DNA of 33,355 bases from contig NZ_RJVR01000005.1 of assembly GCF_003999195.1 (NCBI RefSeq), positions 1 to 33,355 of the forward strand. Reading direction: 5' to 3'. The stretch comes from Streptomyces soli. GTDB lineage: Bacteria; Actinomycetota; Actinomycetes; Streptomycetales; Streptomycetaceae. Numbering within the stretch: the first letter of the stretch is position 1; each line of letters begins with the position of its first letter. Below, piece by piece: positions 1 through 7,333 of the stretch. Below the pieces are notes generated by a model. That model did no database searches, was not told the DNA's origin, and saw only the letters and a list, made by a program, of their open reading frames with translations. The translations under genes were made by a program, and so were the position numbers.

Positions 1-160
1 CTGGACGAGGGCACCGTCGCGGTCGAGGTCCGGGACGGGGCTGTCACCCTGCGGGGTCACGTCCCGGAACCGCGTCTCGTCCCGGTGGTGGTGGGCCTGT
101 GCCAGGGCGTCGACGGTCGGCGCTGTGGACGCCCACCTCGCCGCCGCCCGGGTGCGCTAG
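1..160 (+). pseudogene. C-terminal end of a BON-domain protein, frameshifted
   Basis: The window opens inside a reading frame whose residues (VAVEVRDGAVTLRGHV, then a Leu-Val-Pro-Val run) match the BON domain at the C-terminus of Streptomyces CBS-BON proteins, which are small putative sensor proteins. The expected last strand and tail (AVDAHLAAARVR, stop at 158-160) is in a different frame from the domain. The shift is one base and falls at about 112-118. Without the shift the frame runs on to a stop at 217-219. Either the gene is broken or there is a base error here. The N-terminal part lies outside the window. Confidence 0.55.
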
Positions 161-190
161 GCCCTGTCCGGCGGATCTTCGTGCGGCATT

Positions 191-913
191 ATGTGTGGGG
201 TGAAGTCGCTGCAGCCTGATGGGCTCCTTGAGCTCCTGCTGGAGTCAGAGAAGCCAGCTGACGTAGTCCAGACCGGGGCGGCATGCCTGGCAGAGATGTT
301 GGACGGCTTCGTCTGGGTCAGCTCCCGGCAAGCCTTGGAACGGAAGGCGGCCGGTCGCCGCGAGGTAATCGCGCTGGAGAAAAGCAAGTACAACAGGTCC
401 GGGCACCTGATCGAGTTCAGCGTAACGAGCCTGAGCGCCTTCGACGACAGCCTGCACGCTTGGCGTCGGGCGAACCCCGGCCTCACCGTCCGGCGCCCCG
501 AATCCGTCCAGGCAATCGTGTGCGCCTCCAGCTTCCTGGACATGTCCAGTGAGCACTTCGCGGTGCTGACTCATCCCGAAAGGCGCATCGCCCAGTTGGA
601 GCGCCTGGCGGCACACCTCCACGAGACCGCGCTTCCGTGGTTTGCCAGTTCGGCGGATCCCAAGCAGCTCGCACGGGCTGTTCCCAATGCCCTGCTCACT
701 CTGTGGGGCTTCGCCCAGGACTTGATCGAGTTCCTCGTCAGTAGGGGCGATCACGGGGAGGCACGAGCGCTGATGGAACGGGTTCAGGTACTCAACCCGG
801 CACAGCATCAGGCACTCGCGACGGGCCAGGACATGGCTCGGCAGGGAGATCGCCCACGCTGGCACACACCTGAGGCTCTCGGGTGGTGCTCGTCAGTGCT
901 GGGGCTGGTCTAG
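191..913 (+). CDS. Conserved hypothetical protein, DUF4304-like
   Basis: This is a 240-residue soluble protein with no signal peptide or membrane segment. The N-terminal half (about residues 35-120: GFVWVSS, LER, IALEKSKYN, IEFSV, then a Trp/Arg-rich stretch) has the rhythm of DUF4304-type proteins, in which a beta sheet carries a conserved Lys-Ser/Tyr-Asn motif and an F-V strand. The C-terminal half is helical. The function of the family is not established. The ATG at 191 has no convincing ribosome binding site, so the start is uncertain. It stands alone between the BON relic and a tRNA-like sequence. The family assignment is from memory of the pattern and is weak; that the frame is coding is much more secure. 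Confidence 0.6.
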   Translation: MCGVKSLQPDGLLELLLESEKPADVVQTGAACLAEMLDGFVWVSSRQALERKAAGRREVIALEKSKYNRSGHLIEFSVTSLSAFDDSLHAWRRANPGLTVRRPESVQAIVCASSFLDMSSEHFAVLTHPERRIAQLERLAAHLHETALPWFASSADPKQLARAVPNALLTLWGFAQDLIEFLVSRGDHGEARALMERVQVLNPAQHQALATGQDMARQGDRPRWHTPEALGWCSSVLGLV

Positions 914-967
914 GCCTCTCAAAAATCGCTGCCTGGCACGAGCCCGCTGGTTATGATCAAGGCAAGG

Positions 968-1040
968 CGGGGTCGTAGCACAGAGGTAATGCGCCTACAC
1001 ATCATGGAGGAGGACGCCGGTTCGAATCCGGCCGCCCCGC
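968..1040 (+). tRNA. tRNA-like sequence, probably a decayed tRNA gene or attachment-site remnant
   Basis: The 73-base segment has canonical tRNA proportions. It has a perfect T arm (GCCGG / TTCGAAT loop / CCGGC at 1016-1032), a 3' acceptor strand CGCCCCG (1033-1039) that pairs with CGGGG at 968-972 plus one wobble, and a D-arm-like segment with AGAGGTAAT (982-990). The anticodon arm is poor: the stem pairs only 4 of 5 and the loop in canonical register lacks U33. A CAT triplet at 1003-1005 is preceded by T, but then the stem fails. A sound 3' half with a decayed 5' half is what integration of an element into a tRNA gene leaves behind. Function as a tRNA is doubtful. Confidence 0.4.
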
Positions 1041-1133
1041 CCCTTCATCCATCGCATAGGCCCTCAACCGGCCTTCCAGGCGCCCCGGCAACCAGGGCTT
1101 CCCCCAAGGCCGGGTAGTTAACGATCTCGGCGC

Positions 1134-2197
1134 TCATGCAAGGGAGTTGGTCCGCTCCTTTGAGGTGGTGTAGGTGGCTGGGCCGCTCTTGCGGAGCAGG
1201 CCGGACTGGGACCATCGGGCGAGTTGCTTGTGCATGGTGGCGAGTGTGATGTCACCGGGGTGGCGGGCGATCTCTCTGGTGTGCCAGTGGCGGGGGCTGT
1301 GTCGAGGAGGGCCAGGACTCGTTCCCGGCGTCGTTCGGACGGGCTGGCGTGTCGGTCGTCCTGGGACGCCGTGGGCAGTGGGGCTTCCTCGACGGGGGGT
1401 TCGAGGACGTATATCGAGATCGGTAACGGTGCGGCTGGCATCGGGCCGCCCGTCCTGGAGTCGCTCGTTGTACCGGGAGATCGGCGATTTGACCTTGCGC
1501 GTGCTGACCCGTGTCCGCCGGGGCGGGAGCAGGCCGGCCAGGACTCTGCGCCCGATGACGCCGACCGGGACGGCGCGGTCGGTAATGATGCCGGCGGCTT
1601 GGACGACCTGGTCGCGGGCGGTCTGGAAGGCGATGGTGAACCCGCAGCGGTCGGGGTCGGTGCCGGGGAGCGATTCGGCGGCGTCGACCATGACGGTCCG
1701 CAGCAGTTGGTAGAGCGTCAGCAGCGACCACCCCTCCTGCTCGACGTCGGCGCGGTCGCCCGACCGCAGAACTCGGCCGCCCATGATCGTGTGCCGGAGC
1801 GCGTAGTACGCCGATTCGTGTTCCCACCGCTGGTGATACAGACCGACCAGGGCGCCGGCCGGGAAGCGGCGTGCGTCGGTCAGGGTCGTGACCAGCCGGT
1901 AGGCCCCGGTGAACACCGTGCCGTCCGCGCAGGTCACAGTGATCCGCGCATCGATGATCCGTACCCTGAGCGTGCCGATCGCCGACAGGTACGACCCGTC
2001 GGCGAGACGGAGGAGGACGGGGGTGCGCCGGTTGCTGCGCAGCCGCCCCAGGAACTGGGCGCGCCGGTGGCGGTGACCGCGGCCAGGAAGTCGTTGCCGT
2101 CGAAGCCCTTGTCCCACAGCACCGCCATGTCCGGCGTCAGCAGGTGCAGCAGGCGCCGGGCATAGCCACCCACGCCCCACAGGACAGGGCCCGTCAC
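1134..2197 (-). pseudogene. IS4-type DDE transposase, truncated and frameshifted
   Basis: Pieces of one transposase lie on the minus strand in different frames. About 2197-2060 reads PDMAVLWDKGFDGNDFLAAV (the second catalytic Asp region). The frame then shifts to a long block at about 2060-1400 (QFLGRLRSNRR, DGTVFTGAYRLVTTL) containing the IS4 Y-x2-R-W-E signature (YHQRWEHESAY). Two further compensating shifts, near 1420 and 1320, separate KVKSPISRYNERLQ, ERRRERVLALLDTAPA and the tail HTREIARHPGDITLATM. The N-terminal third of a normal IS4 protein, with the first catalytic Asp, is missing. At least three frameshifts plus the truncation mean it is inactive. No terminal repeats were found. Confidence 0.75.
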
Positions 2198-2437
2198 CGT
2201 GGTCCGGGCCGAATGCCCGGCATGAAGACCACCCGGCCCCCGCCCGGAGGGCCACGGGTGCGGGTCGCCCGGGCCAGCCCTGGGGCGCGGTCACCACGTA
2301 CCGTGGCCCAGCCCGTGGTCCGGCCGCTGCGCCCGGATCTGGGCGTGTGCGGGCCGAGGCTGCCTGTCTGGGGGTCTTGCTGTCGGTGTCGGTGGCCGGT
2401 GCGAGGATCTCCGCGATCGTGAAGCGAGGAGAGCATC

Positions 2438-2872
2438 GTGGGTACCTGGGGCATCAGCCCGTTCGAGAACGACACGGCGGGGGACTTCGCCATCACCCTG
2501 GACGAAACAGCTCCGGAGGGGCGGGAGGTCCTGGTCCGCGCGATGCTGGTCCGCGCCGTCGAGGCCCGGGACTACCTGGACAGTGAAGACGGGCAGGAAG
2601 CCGTCGCCGCCGCGGCGCTGGTGGCGGCACAGTGCCCGGGCGGCGAGCCGATCACGGGCTGCGGACCCGAACAAGCCCTGCCGGCCTTTGCCGCCGACCT
2701 GCGGCTGCTCGCGGCACAGGCCCTGGACCGGGTGGCCGGGGCGGCCTCCGAACTCGCCGAGCTCTGGAACGACACCCGTGACCGCCTGCAGTGGAGACAG
2801 AGCACCCGCCGCCTGCGCCTCGTCCTGGCACCCGACCCCGGGCCGCAGACGGAGACGCTATTCGAACTCTAG
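2438..2872 (+). CDS. DUF4259 domain-containing protein
   Basis: This is a 144-residue protein that matches the DUF4259 family almost end to end. It opens with the family signature MGTWGISPFENDTAGDF, followed by acidic and Ala-rich helices including EAVAAAALVAAQC and SELAELW near the C-terminus. The GTG at 2438 is supported by GAGGAG about 5 bases upstream and by the family N-terminus. The proteins are small, cytosolic and of unknown function, and are common in Streptomyces, often next to toxin/immunity or mobile genes. Here it stands alone beside the IS4 relic. The stop is at 2870-2872. Confidence 0.85.
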   Translation: MGTWGISPFENDTAGDFAITLDETAPEGREVLVRAMLVRAVEARDYLDSEDGQEAVAAAALVAAQCPGGEPITGCGPEQALPAFAADLRLLAAQALDRVAGAASELAELWNDTRDRLQWRQSTRRLRLVLAPDPGPQTETLFEL

Positions 2873-3299
2873 CTAGACAGCTCGGCGACACCCCCACGAC
2901 CGTCAGGCAGTCGGCCAGATACGCATGAACGCGGCGATCCCACCCGTGAGGTTCGGCGTCAACGCCAACCGTGGGCCGGACCTTGCCGGTGGGGGAGTTG
3001 TCCGGGAGTTGCCCGGCGTCGTCTCCTTCCCCCGCCGCACCCCGACCGCCCGCACCGTGCGCCCCGCCAGGGCGACGGGCCCGGTGGGGGATCCGGCGGT
3101 AACCGCTGTCGGTGCCGCGGTACACCATGCACCCCATGAGTGATTGGCCTGCTCGCCCCCCCATATCGCAGAACCCGGCTACGGGGCCCGGTTCGTGAAT
3201 CGCCGACAGGGAGGCGTACGCGCACACCAGGCCGTGAAGGCCTCGATCGAGGCCTTCACGCCGCCCAGGACATCGGACAACGAGCCGCCAACGGCGAAC
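2873..3299. other. Non-coding or decayed stretch
   Basis: No frame here has recognisable protein content. The only structure seen is the perfect 28-base palindrome at 3233-3260. The stretch is probably decayed DNA between DUF4259 and the relics that follow. Confidence 0.4.
3233..3260. repeat. Perfect 28-bp palindrome
   Basis: Each arm reads CGTGAAGGCCTCGA, with no spacer, so the 28 bases equal their own reverse complement. The flanking bases do not extend it. It lies in DNA with no intact gene and just upstream of two gene fragments. It could be a protein-binding site, a fused end of a mobile element, or a chance product of decay. Confidence 0.8.
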
Positions 3300-3483
3300 C
3301 AGCCCTCAACACCGCCCGGGTGTGGGTCGAGTTCATGCCCACCCTCGCGCCCGGCGGCCGATCCTCGGTGCGGCTTGCGCCCCTCGATCCCTCGCAATGG
3401 CGTCACCTCGAACCTGGCCAGGTGATCACCATGCACGAAGACCGATCCCTGGCCGGGACCGCAGTCGTCCTTGAGATCCACCA
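3300..3483 (+). pseudogene. Fragment of an elongation-factor-Tu-like beta-barrel protein
   Basis: One frame reads VWVEFMPTLAPGGRSSVRL, then PLDPSQWRHLEPGQVITMHE and AGTAVVLEI. Streptomyces carries small hypothetical proteins of about 110 residues built on an EF-Tu domain-2-like barrel with the same order of features (loading loop, LxPLxPxxW, LxPGxVIxMxE, GxAVVLxI). The usual N-terminal part (basic RxxLRF region) is absent upstream, and the frame runs on into unrelated DNA at the 3' side. I read it as the C-terminal two thirds of such a gene. The family assignment is inference. Confidence 0.4.
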
Positions 3484-3546
3484 TCCTGCCGCCGATACGG
3501 GACCGGATAGGGGCCATCGGGAGCCTCCCTCCGTGCCTGGCGGTAG

Positions 3547-3786
3547 TTTAGAGGACACGTCAACACGCTGCTGATGCAGCAGGTCCTCGCCGATCCAACG
3601 TGGGCCGACACGCTCACCGACGCCGACCGGCGGGCGCTGTCCCCGCTGTTTTGGACCCATGTGAACCCCTACGGCCGGTTCGAGCTGGAGATGAACAGCC
3701 GCCTCGACCTTGACCTCGCAGCCCGGGCGGCGACGGTACCCAACCCACACACCCCCAAGGACGAGGCCGCCGTGGCCACTACTTGA
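3547..3786 (+). pseudogene. C-terminal fragment of a Tn3-family transposase
   Basis: The frame begins just after a stop at 3544-3546 and reads HVNTLLMQQVL, then LTDADRRALSPLFWTHVNPY, GRFELEMNSRLDL and a short tail. This is the standard end of Tn3-family TnpA (LTxxDxRxLTPLFWxHxNPYGxFxLDMxxRLxL). The remaining roughly 900 residues with the DDE catalytic centre are missing. The natural C-terminus and stop are kept. No 38-bp terminal repeat was recognised beyond 3786. It is a dead relic. Confidence 0.8.
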
Positions 3787-4042
3787 TCATTGCCGAACGG
3801 GTGCCTGCTGCCCATAGCCGCCGCACGGCGGTGGCGCCGCCACGGGGAGATGAACTTGTACGCCACACCACTGACTCATCAGTCGGATCAGGTGTACCAG
3901 CGGTGTGCGTGTCCCTCCCGCAACGGTCCTCCGATCAGGTCGAGTACCTGTTTTGCCGGTGGTGGAGGTGGAGCAGGCCGCACGTGCGCTGGGTATCTTC
4001 GACCTGGACTCCTTCACGCCTGGACCTGAGGCCTCGCGCCCC

Positions 4043-4117
4043 TCAGTCGACCACATGCAGGACGATCTTCCCGGTTGCGCCTCCCTTGAGGGAGGGGAGC
4101 GTCAACCGTTGCTGCGT
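4043..4117 (-). pseudogene. C-terminal tail of a zinc-type alcohol dehydrogenase / quinone oxidoreductase
   Basis: On the minus strand a short frame ends LPSLKGGATGKIVLHVVD, then TGA (4045-4043). The G-x-x-GKIVL-x-V ending is typical of the medium-chain dehydrogenase/reductase superfamily. Only about 25 residues remain and they overlap the last codons of the next minus-strand gene in another frame. It is probably the leftover 3' end of a deleted gene. Such a short match could be coincidental. Confidence 0.4.
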
Positions 4118-5160
4118 GCCCACTGTGCGGCCTGGACCGTTCCCTCCTGGATGTCCTGCTGCGGCAGTTGAAGGCCGAGTGCGGTTTCCAGAGCGTGGAA
4201 GTACAGTTCGAACTCGTCGGTCAGTTCGGGGTGGTCCAGTTCGGCGCGGCGTATGGCCTGGTTGAGGAAGTCGAGCTGGCCGCCCCGGTAGTAGGGGGCG
4301 CGGCCCCGGTTGTACCAGATCAGTTCCAGTACACCCCAGTCGTCGTCGATGCGGCGGCCGTCGCGCGTGTAGTCGAAGGTGTAGATGGCCTTCGCGGCGC
4401 AGGCGCTCAGCCGCACGGTCTCAGTGACTCCGAGCCGGGAGAGAGCCGCACTGTCGGCCCGGGTGCCGGGTGGTGTCTCGTGGTACATCAGGAACGCCCA
4501 GTCGCCTGCCTGCCCGAAGCAGAAGGTCTCCCAGGCTATTTCCCAGTAGTCGCGGCCGGCGCCGTCCATGCTGCGCAGGTCCGACAGGCCTGTCCCGGTG
4601 GCGGTCTGTTCGGGGTCGGCTCCGTGGAGCAGGGCGATCTGTTCGGCGCTGATGCCCTCGCCGCGGAAAAAAGCGAGGTTGGTGTAGGGGTCCTGCTCGC
4701 GCCATGCGCCGGCGATCCAGGCGAGGCGTTCCAGCGGGTCGCGTCCGCGCGGCTGTGCCGTCCGTGTACCGTCCATGCCGCCGCTGCGGAATCTACTTCC
4801 CCATGCGGGGTTGATCTGGTGCAGCATCTCGGCCTGCCCGGTGACGAGGTTGGTGACCGGGCCGTGGCCCGGCGAGCGGGCCACGATGTGCTCGGCGAGA
4901 TTACGGACCGCTTCCTCGGCAGCGAAGTACAGCACCTGGTCGAGGTCCTGGGTGGTAAAAATCTCCTGGTAGGGGCTGTGGTAGCCGCGCACAGTGCCTT
5001 CTTCGTCCAGGACGAGGAAGAGGCCACCGGGATCGCCTGCGCGCTGTGCGTACTGGTCGGGTGATGTGCCGGTGGGCGGGAGCATGGCGTCGTCGAGCAG
5101 GTCAGAGCCTGCGGCTAACTTGTGCCAGGCCCGTTTGAGTGTGTGCTCCGTTATCTGCAT
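4102..5160 (-). CDS. Hypothetical protein of about 352 residues
   Basis: The start chosen is the ATG at 5160-5158 (MQITEHTLKRAWHKL), because residues upstream of it are low-complexity and not protein-like. In-frame GTG codons a few codons upstream are possible, and no strong ribosome binding site is seen for any of them. The N-terminal part (about 1-110: LFLVLDEEGTVRGYHSPYQ, DLDQVLYFAAEEAV) and a central WEIAWETFCFGQAGDWAFL block resemble the organisation of immunity-type proteins and DUF6461-like modules of actinomycetes. The C-terminal part (FELYFHALETALGLQLPQQ) is helical. There is no signal peptide or membrane segment. Codon usage is normal for the host. I do not recognise the family firmly and assign no function. 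Confidence 0.65.
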   Translation of the reverse strand: MQITEHTLKRAWHKLAAGSDLLDDAMLPPTGTSPDQYAQRAGDPGGLFLVLDEEGTVRGYHSPYQEIFTTQDLDQVLYFAAEEAVRNLAEHIVARSPGHGPVTNLVTGQAEMLHQINPAWGSRFRSGGMDGTRTAQPRGRDPLERLAWIAGAWREQDPYTNLAFFRGEGISAEQIALLHGADPEQTATGTGLSDLRSMDGAGRDYWEIAWETFCFGQAGDWAFLMYHETPPGTRADSAALSRLGVTETVRLSACAAKAIYTFDYTRDGRRIDDDWGVLELIWYNRGRAPYYRGGQLDFLNQAIRRAELDHPELTDEFELYFHALETALGLQLPQQDIQEGTVQAAQWARSNG

Positions 5161-5237
5161 GGGCGTCAGTATGCCGCCAGGCACTGACACGACCTGGCCG
5201 AAATGGCACCGTGGGTCAGAGATAGGAGACCGGGGCC

Positions 5238-5378
5238 GTGAACACGTGGAACTCCCGCCGGGCGGGAGTGCTGTCCTGGCTCGGCTGGTGCCGAGAGCGC
5301 GGCTACGAGGCATCTGCTGTTCCGGCCTGGGCGAAGCGGCTGGCGGTGCCGAACTCCGAGACGCCGGCCCGCTCAAAA
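5238..5378 (+). pseudogene. Tyrosine integrase fragment
   Basis: The frame reads VNTWNSRRAGVLSWLGWCRE, then RGYEASAVPAWAKRLAVPNS and ETPARSK. This closely resembles the N-terminal core-binding (SAM-like) domain of a Streptomyces site-specific tyrosine recombinase, from the helix that packs on DNA to the linker before the catalytic domain. After ARSK the similarity stops abruptly and the catalytic R-H-R-Y half is absent. The fragment begins close to the divergent start of the 4102-5160 gene, so its own N-terminus is also lost. It is a relic of an integrated element. Confidence 0.6.
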
Positions 5379-5466
5379 GTCACCCGGCTCCACGGATCCC
5401 GAACAACCACCATCGGATCCTGCAGCTGACATGGCTACCCCGTCTACGTTCCGTGCTGGTCAAGGG

Positions 5467-6225
5467 TCACAGGCCCCACAGTCCCTTGCCCAGCGCGGTG
5501 AGACCGCCGCCCAGCGCGAGCAGCAGCACTACCAGCTGGGCCCCTCTCTCCGACACCCGCTCCGCCAGCGCCTTCCCGATCACAGCGCCTGCCGCCATCC
5601 CGGCCCCGACCAGCAGCCAGACCGGCGCAGTGAGCTGCGGCATGCCCTTGGCCGCAACGGAGAACGCGTTCACCACGAGCCCATAGAACTGCGCGTTCGG
5701 CACGAACTCCCGCACCGTCCAGCCCGCATTCACCGCATACAACGAAACTGCCGGACCACCCACCCCTGCCGAGGAGTTCATGAACCCGCTCGCGGCACCG
5801 GCTGCCAGCGCTCCTTTGGCGCCACGCAGAGCGGGCATCCGAGTCCCACCCATCACCAGCAGCACGGCAACGCTCACCAGCACCCCCATGCCGACCAGCA
5901 GTGTCGGCTCGGACAACCGGGCGGCCACCCAGGCCCCGGCCGGCACAGTGCAGGCAGCCGCGGCGACCAACGGCACCATCGCGGCCAGACGGACCTCCCT
6001 CCAGCTGCCGACGAGTCCGATCGCACTGATGGCACCGGCCCCGCAGTTCGCCAGCACCACGCCCTCAGCCGGGCCCAGAAGCAGCACCAGAGCAGGCACC
6101 GCGACGAGCGCGAACCCGATCCCCGCCAGCCGCTGCACCGACGCGCCCAACAAGATGATGCCACCCAGCAAGAGGTCGGCGGCCCAGCCACTCGCCACAG
6201 ACGGCTCCTCGCGGGTGCGGTTCAT
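5467..6225 (-). CDS. TSUP-family membrane transporter (sulfite exporter TauE/SafE family)
   Basis: This is a 252-residue polytopic membrane protein with about eight hydrophobic segments. It opens with an export-type helix (LLLGGIILLGASVQRLAGIG) and has the half-repeat signature of the family, G-F-A/G-x-x-S/G around residue 30 and again GAASGFMNSSAGVGGP around residue 160. The family moves sulfite, sulfoacetate or other small organosulfur and carboxylate anions across the cytoplasmic membrane; the substrate here cannot be told. The start is the ATG at 6225-6223; a longer frame upstream runs into relic DNA. Gene length is normal (about 250). No partner gene is adjacent, since both flanks are mobile-element debris, so its promoter must be in the short space after the reverse transcriptase fragment. 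Confidence 0.8.
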   Translation of the reverse strand: MNRTREEPSVASGWAADLLLGGIILLGASVQRLAGIGFALVAVPALVLLLGPAEGVVLANCGAGAISAIGLVGSWREVRLAAMVPLVAAAACTVPAGAWVAARLSEPTLLVGMGVLVSVAVLLVMGGTRMPALRGAKGALAAGAASGFMNSSAGVGGPAVSLYAVNAGWTVREFVPNAQFYGLVVNAFSVAAKGMPQLTAPVWLLVGAGMAAGAVIGKALAERVSERGAQLVVLLLALGGGLTALGKGLWGL

Positions 6226-6279
6226 GAGTGATCCCGCACAGCCTTTACCCACGGAGCAAGCACAATCAACGGCTCTTCT

Positions 6280-6440
6280 TTGCCACGGCGGAGGCAGCTG
6301 GACGAGCACTTCGCCCAGGCACCGGGAGGACCGGCGTCCAAGTCCTGGGAGCGCGCCAAACGCCGCCGCCATGGTCTTGCGAACCACCGGCTTGTCCGGT
6401 TCGCGGACGACTGGGCGCTGATGGTGGCGGGCTCCAGGAA
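6280..6440 (+). pseudogene. Group II intron reverse transcriptase/maturase fragment
   Basis: The frame reads LDEHFAQAPGG, then RRRHGLANHRLVRFADDWAL and MVAG. This is the palm region of group II intron-encoded reverse transcriptases: the LD-x-HF helix and the catalytic motif YADDF, present here as FADDW. Only about 50 residues survive, with no upstream RT motifs, no maturase (X) domain and no intron RNA domain V hairpin seen. The fragment ends at a sharp junction (about 6432-6446) with an IS3 relic on the opposite strand. Confidence 0.7.
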
Positions 6441-6443
6441 CGC

Positions 6444-6715
6444 GTGCAGCGGGCCACCGTGTAACCCTGCCGCTGGAGCTCGTGCCAGATCTTCCTGGCC
6501 CCGTAGACGCGGTAGTTGGCGTCGTAGACGCCCTGGATCAGCAGCGTGAGTTCGGCGTCGCGGATCTGTCGGGACGAGGGGGTTTCCTGGCGTTTCTTGT
6601 GGGCGTAGTAGGTGGAAGGGGCGATCTTGCAGTCGTGCTCGGTGAGGACGCGGCAGATCGGCTCGACACCGCCGAAGCGGACCCGGAACTCGTCGATGAA
6701 CGCTACGAGCGTGTG
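6444..6715 (-). pseudogene. IS3-family OrfB fragment (N-terminal)
   Basis: On the minus strand the frame reads LVAFIDEFRVRFGGVEPICR, then KIAPSTYYAHKKRQ, RDAELTLLIQGVYDANYRVY and GARKIWHELQRQG. This is the N-terminal part of IS3-family OrfB, ahead of the integrase core. It stops after VARCT at the junction with the reverse transcriptase fragment, so all three DDE residues are lost. It overlaps the end of the orfA relic in the -1 frame, the arrangement that gives an OrfAB fusion by frameshifting in intact IS3 elements. Confidence 0.75.
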
Positions 6716-6957
6716 TGTGGCCGGTCGAGCTCGGCCGCGAAGAAAGACGCCGCGGCTTTGAGGATGTCATTCGCCCGCCGCAGTTCGGCGTTCTCCTTCT
6801 TCAGCCGCTTCATCTCAGCTGATTCCTCCGTACTCACCCCGGGCCGGGCGCCGGCGTCGACCTGGTCCTGCCGCACCCACTTGCACAGCGTCTCGGTCGA
6901 GCCGATGCCGAGCTTCGAAGCCACAGCTTTCATCGCGGCCCACTCGGTGGCGTGATC
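6703..6957 (-). pseudogene. IS3-family OrfA fragment
   Basis: The minus-strand frame reads DHATEWAAMKAVASKLGIGS, then ETLCKWVRQDQVDAG, then the leucine-zipper region EEMKRLKKENAELRRAN-like and the standard ending FFAAELDRPHTRS. It is the HTH_Tnp_1 DNA-binding protein of IS3 elements. The first 15-20 residues are missing: a TGA stands just upstream and similarity starts at about 6957. With the truncated orfB it forms a dead IS3 relic with both ends lost. Confidence 0.75.
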
Positions 6958-7127
6958 GGGTCACACCCCGGCGACCATCCGCACCGCAAACCGATGTCCT
7001 CGTGGTGCTCGATGAGGGTGTGCCGTGCGTCGTGGCGGCCGACCGCGAGCTGCTGGTCGGGCACCCACTGCAGACGGCCGGCACAGTCCGGCTTCTGGCT
7101 GCGCAGGCAGGTCTCGGCGCCGGCCAT
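6930..7127 (-). CDS. Small cysteine-rich protein, unknown function
   Basis: This 65-residue frame runs from ATG at 7127-7125. It carries two close Cys pairs, CLRSQKPDC near residue 7 and CGWSPGC near residue 50, and between them an Arg/His/Glu-rich stretch (RHDARHTLIEHHED). The two pairs could form a treble-clef or ribbon-type zinc site. I recall similar short proteins in Streptomyces but cannot name the family. Its last codons overlap the start of the IS3 orfA relic in another frame, so the natural C-terminus may have been replaced. There is no strong ribosome binding site. The call rests on composition and the Cys pattern only. Confidence 0.35.
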   Translation of the reverse strand: MAGAETCLRSQKPDCAGRLQWVPDQQLAVGRHDARHTLIEHHEDIGLRCGWSPGCDPITPPSGPR

Positions 7128-7333
7128 GGTGGGGCCTCGACTATCCATCCACGTCCCCGGGGAGCAGCGACTGCCAGGGGCTCTGGTCTGCGGTGTGCAG
7201 AAGGGCCCATATGCGTGACACCAATCACTCGTTCGCGTCACAGAACCGTCACACCATTCATAACGCCCTCAGATCGCTGCCAATCTGGGCAACCATGACC
7301 ACCCGCACCCGCACCCGCCCAGAGGGAAACACC

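Noticed and set aside
3905..4171. Plus-strand frame with VLPVVEVEQAARALGIFDLD
   Set aside because: The short protein-like run has no start, no family that I can name, and is followed by antisense of the neighbouring gene.
4168..5064. Long plus-strand frame opposite the 352-residue hypothetical gene
   Set aside because: It is antisense to a gene with far better protein composition; it consists of Val/Gly/Gln-rich runs typical of the reverse strand of GC-rich coding DNA.
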